The position numbers and the translations under genes are program-made. The notes beneath the pieces are model-generated. The model was not told the DNA's origin. It saw nothing but the letters and a program-made list of their open reading frames with translations, and searched no databases. Shown here one piece after another: positions 7,751 to 11,817 of a DNA stretch of 11,817 bases. The stretch is from Gracilaria caudata (Eukaryota; Rhodophyta; Florideophyceae; Gracilariales; Gracilariaceae). Each line of letters starts with the position of its first letter. Within the stretch, counting starts at the first letter, position 1. The stretch covers positions 1-11,817 of the forward strand of contig JASCIV010000814.1 of assembly GCA_030374735.1 (NCBI GenBank), written 5' to 3'.

Positions 7751-9140
7751 GGAGCCCGAACAGGAGCTTGGGAGAATCGAGTGTGCTTGGTTCTTGCCGG
7801 ATGAAAGAAGGGTTGTGACTGCGCACAATGATGGAGACATTTGTGTATGGAACAGGCAAACAGGAGTTTGTGAGGAAGTTGTAGCACACGAGTGTGCAAA
7901 TCACAGAAGATTCATCGCCTTTTGCACAGATGGAGCTCTACTAGCATGCGATTCAAAAGGTCATACTATTCGGATGTGGGACACACTTAGCGGAAAAGCG
8001 GTCGGGCAGCAGCTCCGAGGTCATACAGAAGAGGTGACGTGCGTTGCTGCAAACGCGGACGGCACTCGCTTCGTTTCTGGCTCATGGGATGAAACGGTGC
8101 GTGTGTGGGACGGTGAAAGCGGCCTAGCCGTCGGACAGCCGCTCGAAGGTCACAAATATGCGGTGATCTGTGTGGCTGTGAACGCGGACGGCACTCGCAT
8201 CGTTTCTGGCTCAAAGGACAAAACGGTGCGTGTGTGGGACGCTGAAAGCGGCAACGCCGTTGGGCACCCGCTCGAAGGTCACGGAGATGCCGTGATGTGT
8301 GTGGCGGTAAACGCGGACGGCACTCGCATCGTGTCTGGATCGAATGACAAAACGGTGCGTGTGTGGGATGCTGAGAGCGGCAACGTCGTCTGGCAGCCGC
8401 TTGAAGATCACCCAGGCTGGGTAGAGTTCCTGGCTGTAAATGCAGACGGCAGGCGCGTCGTATCTGGCTCTAGGGACGGAATTCTGAGTGTGTGGGACGC
8501 TGAAGGTGGTAACGCCGTCCGGCAGCCGCTCGAAAGTCACGAACATGAGGTGATCTGTGTGGCTGTAAACGCGGAGGGCACTCGCATAGTTTCTGGATCA
8601 AAAGACATGAGTGTGCGTGTGTGGGACGCGGAAAGCGGAAACGCCGTCGGGCAACCGCACGAAGGTCACACAAAGCATTTGAGGAGCGTGGCTGTAAACG
8701 CGGACGGCACTGGCATCGCGTCTAGCTCATGGGACAACACGGTGCGTATGTGGGACGCTGAAAGCGGCAACGCTGTCGGCCAGCCTCTCGAAGGTTACAC
8801 GGACTCGGTGAGTTGTATCGCTCTAAACGCGGACGGAAGTTACATCGTTTCTGGGTCAGACGACGGAACGGTGCGAGTGTGGGACGCTGAGAGCGGCAAC
8901 GCCGTGGGCAAACCTCTCGAAGGTCACACAGACTCGGTTTGTTGCATCGCTCTATACGCGGGCGGCACTCGCATCGTATCGGGCTCAGAAGACATGACTT
9001 TGCGGTTGTGGGACGCTGAAAGCGGCAACGCCATCGGGCAACCGCTGGAAGGTCACACAGACTTTGTGGAGTGCGTCGCTGTAAACGCGGACGACACTGG
9101 TATCGTGTCGGGGTCTAGGGACGGAACGGTGCGTGTGTAG
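7653..9140 (+). pseudogene. WD40 beta-propeller region (about 11 repeats before the stop)
   Basis: From about 7740 this frame reads EEPEQELG and then a degenerate first repeat ending in VWN, followed by repeats of the form VAVNADGTRIVSGS-x-D-x-TVRVWDAESGNAVGQPLEGH. Each has the WD dipeptide and the GH dipeptide that define WD40 blades. Together with two repeats past the stop there are about 12, enough for two stacked propellers as in APAF-1. In NLRs with this layout the propellers are the ligand-sensing part. The residues after SGS and after GH vary from unit to unit while the rest is almost constant. The ATG at 7653 lies in the overlap with the preceding frame and the residues before about 7740 are probably not translated from it. 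The frame ends at TAG 9138-9140. Confidence 0.9.
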
Positions 9141-9203
9141 AACGCCGAAAGCGGCAAAGTTATCGGGATGCCGCTCGAAGGGCACAGAGGCTGGGTGGAC
9201 GCT
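8043..9203 (+). repeat. nine tandem 129-bp WD40 units
   Basis: From 8043 to 9203 the sequence consists of nine units of exactly 43 codons (9 x 129 = 1161 bp) without any length change. Short runs such as aacgcggacggcactcgc recur with few changes, so the similarity is at DNA level and not only at protein level. The units before 8043 and after 9203 are more diverged and of other length. Uniform unit length and DNA-level identity suggest repeat amplification or gene conversion. The sixth unit (8688-8816) has GY in place of GH, and the ninth (9075-9203) carries the stop codon. Confidence 0.9.
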
Positions 9204-9575
9204 GTTGCTATAAACGCGGACGGCAGCCTTGTTGTGTCGGAGGACATGGGAATTCAACGACTGTGGGCGTTGAACGGCGATGGCGGTGACTGCGTGCTCA
9301 CGTACCGTGACGCTGCGTGGCAGGGTACCATTGATGCGCTCGAGCTCAGGTGGTCTGAATACAGAGACTGGAGTCCATGGGTGCAGCTGTGCGGCATCGC
9401 AAAGGACGGCTCTGAGAGTGTGCTGGGCTCGAATCCATGGCAGCAGGAGGTGTGCGGCATCGCAAAGGACGGCTCTGAGATTGTGCTGGGCACCTGCGAA
9501 CGCCCGTTGCGCAACTTCCGCGGTGGTGATATGTACTTCACAGAAGACTTCCGGTCGTGCCGTATTGTGCGCTGA
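9141..9575 (+). pseudogene. C-terminal end of the WD40 NLR after the premature stop
   Basis: The frame continues in phase after TAG 9138-9140 with NAESGKVIGMPLEGH, the rest of the interrupted repeat, and then one more degenerate repeat (VAINADGSLVVS to LWALNGDGGD). A tail of about 80 residues follows, containing a 20/21-residue duplication around CGIAKDGSE, and ends with TGA at 9573-9575. The continued reading frame and the preserved repeat pattern show that this was coding until recently. An ATG at 9168 lies within the repeat, but a separate protein starting in the middle of a blade is unlikely. Confidence 0.8.
9371..9493 (+). repeat. 60/63-bp imperfect tandem duplication in the C-terminal tail
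   Basis: Two adjacent copies, 9371-9430 and 9431-9493. Both begin with gantccatgg and contain gcggcatcgcaaaggac followed by ggctctgaga. The second copy is one codon longer. The encoded parts are SPWVQLCGIAKDGSESVLGS and NPWQQEVCGIAKDGSEIVLGT. The copies keep the reading frame. Confidence 0.85.
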
Positions 9576-9816
9576 AGCCATAAAGAGCGATCTGTACTCA
9601 CGGCTCACGCGGCAACCATTGGCGCCAACCCCTCCTGCCTCATGTCTTCTCGGCGGTGAAAACATTTCTCTCGTCTGCCGGTCTGCTTTTCGCGGCTTTG
9701 AATGTATGGTGCTGCTTCGTGTTCACCGCGCTCCAGTTTTCATGCTGCGTGCTGTGAGTCTTGAACGATACTACCGTTGCCTCGACAAGAATCGCGCTCT
9801 CCTCAGGCATGAGTGA
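9576..9816. other. 3' flank of the NLR gene, no gene seen
   Basis: This stretch follows the stop codon at 9573-9575. I see no canonical AATAAA in the first 200 bases and no domain in any frame. Long antisense ORFs run from here back into the WD40 region, but they mirror the repeats on the other strand. It probably contains the 3' untranslated region. Confidence 0.3.
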
Positions 9817-10535
9817 ATGCCCACCGTGAGCACGGCACCACGCAGGTCCATGAACTGCAGACGGTGTGAAACTGAATTGTGACACGAGCGAAGATTGTGT
9901 GAAGATTCCCGCTGAGGACGCAATTTTGTTCGCACGGGCTCACCATTTGCGACGACAGATCCATTCGTTGCGGTGCACAACGTCGCAGAGAACGGTTTGG
10001 AGATGAATATCTCAGGCACTTGCGAGTGCGGCGTGGCAAACATCGACGGCTGTGACGTGAACGTGCCGAAACCAGAGACAATGCGCCATGTAGTGCACAT
10101 CTTTCACAACGCTATTCCTCGAGACCCAGCTTGGACTGAACGGAACGAACCTGAACCACGAGACGCCTTCTCTGCGCTCGCGCCCCGCAGCGGCCGCGGG
10201 CGACTCTGCGCATGTTGCGACCGGCGTGTGCGACGATGCGGACGCGGCGATGCTCGCCGTGACCGCCGTGGAGTGCGCAAGAAGTTGCTGGTGCACCGCC
10301 CCGCGGCTGGCAGTGTGGCTGCTGCCAGACGCGGTCGACATTTCCGATGTGTGCGAAAGCAGCGGAGCGCGCCGCTGCGGTATGGGCGTGCGCGGGCGCC
10401 GCCGCGCGTGCGCATGAGCGGCTATTGCGGCAAGCAGCGGCAGAGGAGCTGCCGGGGGATGTGCACGGAGCTGTTCGCTCTGCACATGGTGCCAATGAAG
10501 TTAGCCGATCGACGGAGGCCGGAGCTGTGCGATGA
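9817..10535 (+). pseudogene. possible decayed coding remnant, several frames, unknown product
   Basis: Protein-like stretches follow one another on the plus strand but in different frames. An ATG at 9817 starts a short peptide; 9860-9945 reads DGVKLNCDTSEDCVKIPAED and on; 9940-10160 reads about 70 residues including ENGLEMNISGTCECGVANID; 10190-10345 reads GDSAHVATGVCDDADAAMLA and on; 10347-10535 reads an alanine-rich helix-like peptide ending at TGA. The longest single frame runs from 9973 (GTG) to 10659. I recognise no family. The GC-rich part from 10150 gives open frames by chance on both strands, so this may be no gene at all. If real, it needs at least three frame changes. Confidence 0.2.
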
Positions 10536-10659
10536 CCCGCGGCGCGCGCGGACTTGCGCACTCCAGAGTGCAAAGTGTGCGACGCGCACACGTGGACACA
10601 AACTGCGCGCCTTTTGCCGTTCGCAAGACGCAAGCTCCCAATCACAAGCAACTTCGTAA

Positions 10660-10984
10660 CGTCGGCCAAGGCGCGCTTGTGAGGCGTCATGCGCTTCTTC
10701 TCTGCCAGTAAAATTGCGCCAGTCCCAGCGCGGGCTCTCTTCCTTTTGCGCTGTGTTAGCACGCGTGTACACGCGCAGATACAATAACCCCATGACACTA
10801 CGGGAGAATGCGGTAAATAGCATTTTGGCGGCATCGTTGTCATTTCATTATATTTTACAATGAATGAGAGTTGAAGAACATTAGAGTTCAGAATAGAAGC
10901 CAGAAGAAAATTTTTATAACTTTTTCGCAGAAACCAATTTGACATCTTACAGAGTAGGTTTTGAAAAAAAGGACAGAAAATGTG
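10660..10984. other. no gene seen; transition from GC-rich to AT-rich sequence
   Basis: No coding signal is seen. A perfect 14-bp palindrome, cgcgtgtacacgcg, lies at 10762-10775. From about 10830 the sequence turns AT-rich, with a weak hairpin-like pair (tcatttcatt and aatgaatga) near 10839-10867. Confidence 0.4.
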
Positions 10985-11470
10985 CAAACGCCTCAGGAAG
11001 CGTTTCATGGAGCGTTCTATGAAACACTTTCTGACGCTAAAGCGTCTCAGAAAACGTTTAAGCGCTACTCTGAAAAAGTCAAGCTGTTTTCTGGTAATTC
11101 CAAGAAGTATGCTCCACATGAGACCTATAGTTCAAACAGCATAACTTATAGAATTTTATCAGAATACTTCGTTTTCGATACTCTAAACTACTTTTGCTAG
11201 AAAACACTTTCTAAAATGAACAAAACGCTGTTTTTGGGCGTTTTTCGTGTCTTCTGACGGCGTTTTGTAGCTCATTGAGTACCCAAACACACAAACTGCT
11301 TGTCTTTCTTTAAATTGCAGTTGAATATCGTCGCAAGCAGCTAAGTTTCCTTCAAATTCAGCAAATAGTTTACTAGAAAAACACTCGAGAACATTTTAAG
11401 ACGTTTCCAAAACGTTTTCTGGGACGTTTTTTGGGACGTTTTGTGAAACGTTTCAGGCGAAACGTGTCAA
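10985..11470. repeat. degenerate foldback/MITE-like element with ACGTTT-motif arms
   Basis: The left arm (about 10985-11064) and right arm (about 11400-11470) are inverted copies of each other. The best matching part is cgtctcagaaaacgttt at 11043-11059 against the complement of 11410-11426, with 16 of 17 bases agreeing. Each arm is built of short repeats around GCGTTT or ACGTTT. The middle holds a further cluster (aaaacgctg to ggcgttttg, about 11222-11268) and AT-rich sequence. No transposase is encoded. The structure suggests a non-autonomous DNA element or a satellite-like array; the ends are not sharp. Confidence 0.5.
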
Positions 11471-11645
11471 AATATTTTAATTTACATGTTCAAAAACTAC
11501 ATCAGCTGGGTTTGTACCCATAGGTTAGAAAAGTTTAATAGCTTTTCCCAACCTTAGTGTCAAGTGTAATTCTGCCACAACTCTTATGCTCTAAAATCTA
11601 CCGAAGTGATAAAAGTACTATCAAAACGCCTTTTACCGCGTTCTC

Positions 11646-11792
11646 CGGTGAGGATTTTTCCTCACCAAATGTTTTCGGTGAGGCTCGGTGAGGCTCGGTG
11701 AGTTCGTCCCATTTCACCGAAATTTTGTCCCGCCGTCCCACTTTTCGGTGAGCTCACCGAAAAATGGGACGACTCACCGAAAATCCTCACCG
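11646..11792. repeat. inverted GGTGAG repeat cluster (small MITE-like element)
   Basis: A 13-bp exact inverted repeat, cggtgaggatttt, lies at 11646-11658 with its complement at 11780-11792. Inside are about nine GGTGA or TCACC motifs on both strands, two tandem copies of a 10-bp unit (ggctcggtga) at about 11682-11701, and inverted copies of a gtcccat motif. At the left end ggtgagga and tcctcacc form an 8-bp stem with a TTTT loop. No coding capacity. It could be a short inverted-repeat transposon remnant; I see no clear target duplication, and the right side lies close to the window end. Confidence 0.55.
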
Positions 11793-11817
11793 TACAGGAC
11801 CTACACGCCCGTTATTC

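Larger units (their letters stand above)
5779..9575 (+). pseudogene. TIR(remnant)-NB-ARC-WD40 NLR-type gene, disrupted
   Basis: Segments in three frames join into one STAND/NLR-type protein: a TIR start at 5779, the NB-ARC ATPase (about 5889-6950), a helical linker (about 6960-7700), about 12 WD40 repeats (about 7780-9330) and a C-terminal tail ending with TGA at 9573. Such proteins act as ATP-driven sensors: the repeats recognise a ligand, NB-ARC oligomerises, and the N-terminal domain signals. The breaks are TAG at 5845 with most of the TIR domain missing; -1 at about 6542 inside the GLPL motif; +1 at about 7715-7745; and TAG at 9138 in place of a WD40 tryptophan codon. Around each of the last three breaks the neighbouring frames continue the same domain, which points to recent lesions in one gene rather than separate genes. 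Sequencing error could explain single-base shifts but not the missing TIR part. Confidence 0.85.

Noticed and set aside
8043..9203. Tandem array as CRISPR or satellite
   Set aside because: The repeats are 129 bp, in frame and encode WD40 blades without spacers.
8211..9665. Long minus-strand ORFs opposite the WD40 repeats
   Set aside because: They repeat with the 129-bp period of the plus-strand units and are mirror products of the repeated coding sequence.
10112..11119. 335-codon minus-strand ORF
   Set aside because: It spans the junction of the GC-rich stretch and the ACGTTT foldback; its composition (Arg-rich, low complexity) follows the repeats and no domain is recognisable.

Overview
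The window is eukaryotic. It holds a Ty1/copia LTR retrotransposon and a large NLR-type gene (TIR remnant, NB-ARC, WD40). The genes have no recognisable introns and the base composition is mixed. A red alga would fit, because its genes are intron-poor, copia elements are common and NB-ARC/WD40 proteins occur, but this is an inference and other protists or fungi are not excluded.

Layout. Positions 1 to about 5000 carry a copia-type element on the minus strand. The order in reading direction is probable 5' LTR/leader (above about 4945), a primer-binding site resembling the complement of the initiator-tRNA anticodon arm (4932-4944), gag (4914/4782 down to 3610) and pol (about 3650 down to 104: protease, integrase, reverse transcriptase, RNase H). 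Pol lies in the -1 frame relative to gag, with a T6 run in the overlap. Gag has an in-frame TAA at codon 5 counted from its natural-looking first ATG. The 3' LTR is not recognisable and probably lies to the left of the window.

Positions 5779-9575 on the plus strand carry one broken gene: a start with the first strand of a TIR domain, a nearly complete NB-ARC ATPase with winged helix, a helical linker, about 12 WD40 repeats and a C-terminal tail. It is interrupted by loss of most of the TIR domain, a -1 break at about 6542, a +1 break at about 7715-7745, and a TGG-to-TAG stop at 9138. Nine successive WD40 units are exactly 129 bp long. This suggests recent repeat turnover of the kind seen in recognition-type NLRs. 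I call it a pseudogene, but sequencing error or mRNA-level correction cannot be excluded.

Positions 9576-10660 have no secure gene. The part from 9817 is GC-rich with protein-like stretches scattered over several frames. From 10830 the sequence becomes AT-rich and repeat-like, with a degenerate foldback built of ACGTTT motifs (about 10985-11470) and an inverted cluster of GGTGAG motifs (11646-11792). Both look like small non-coding mobile-element remnants. I found no tRNA, rRNA or CRISPR array.
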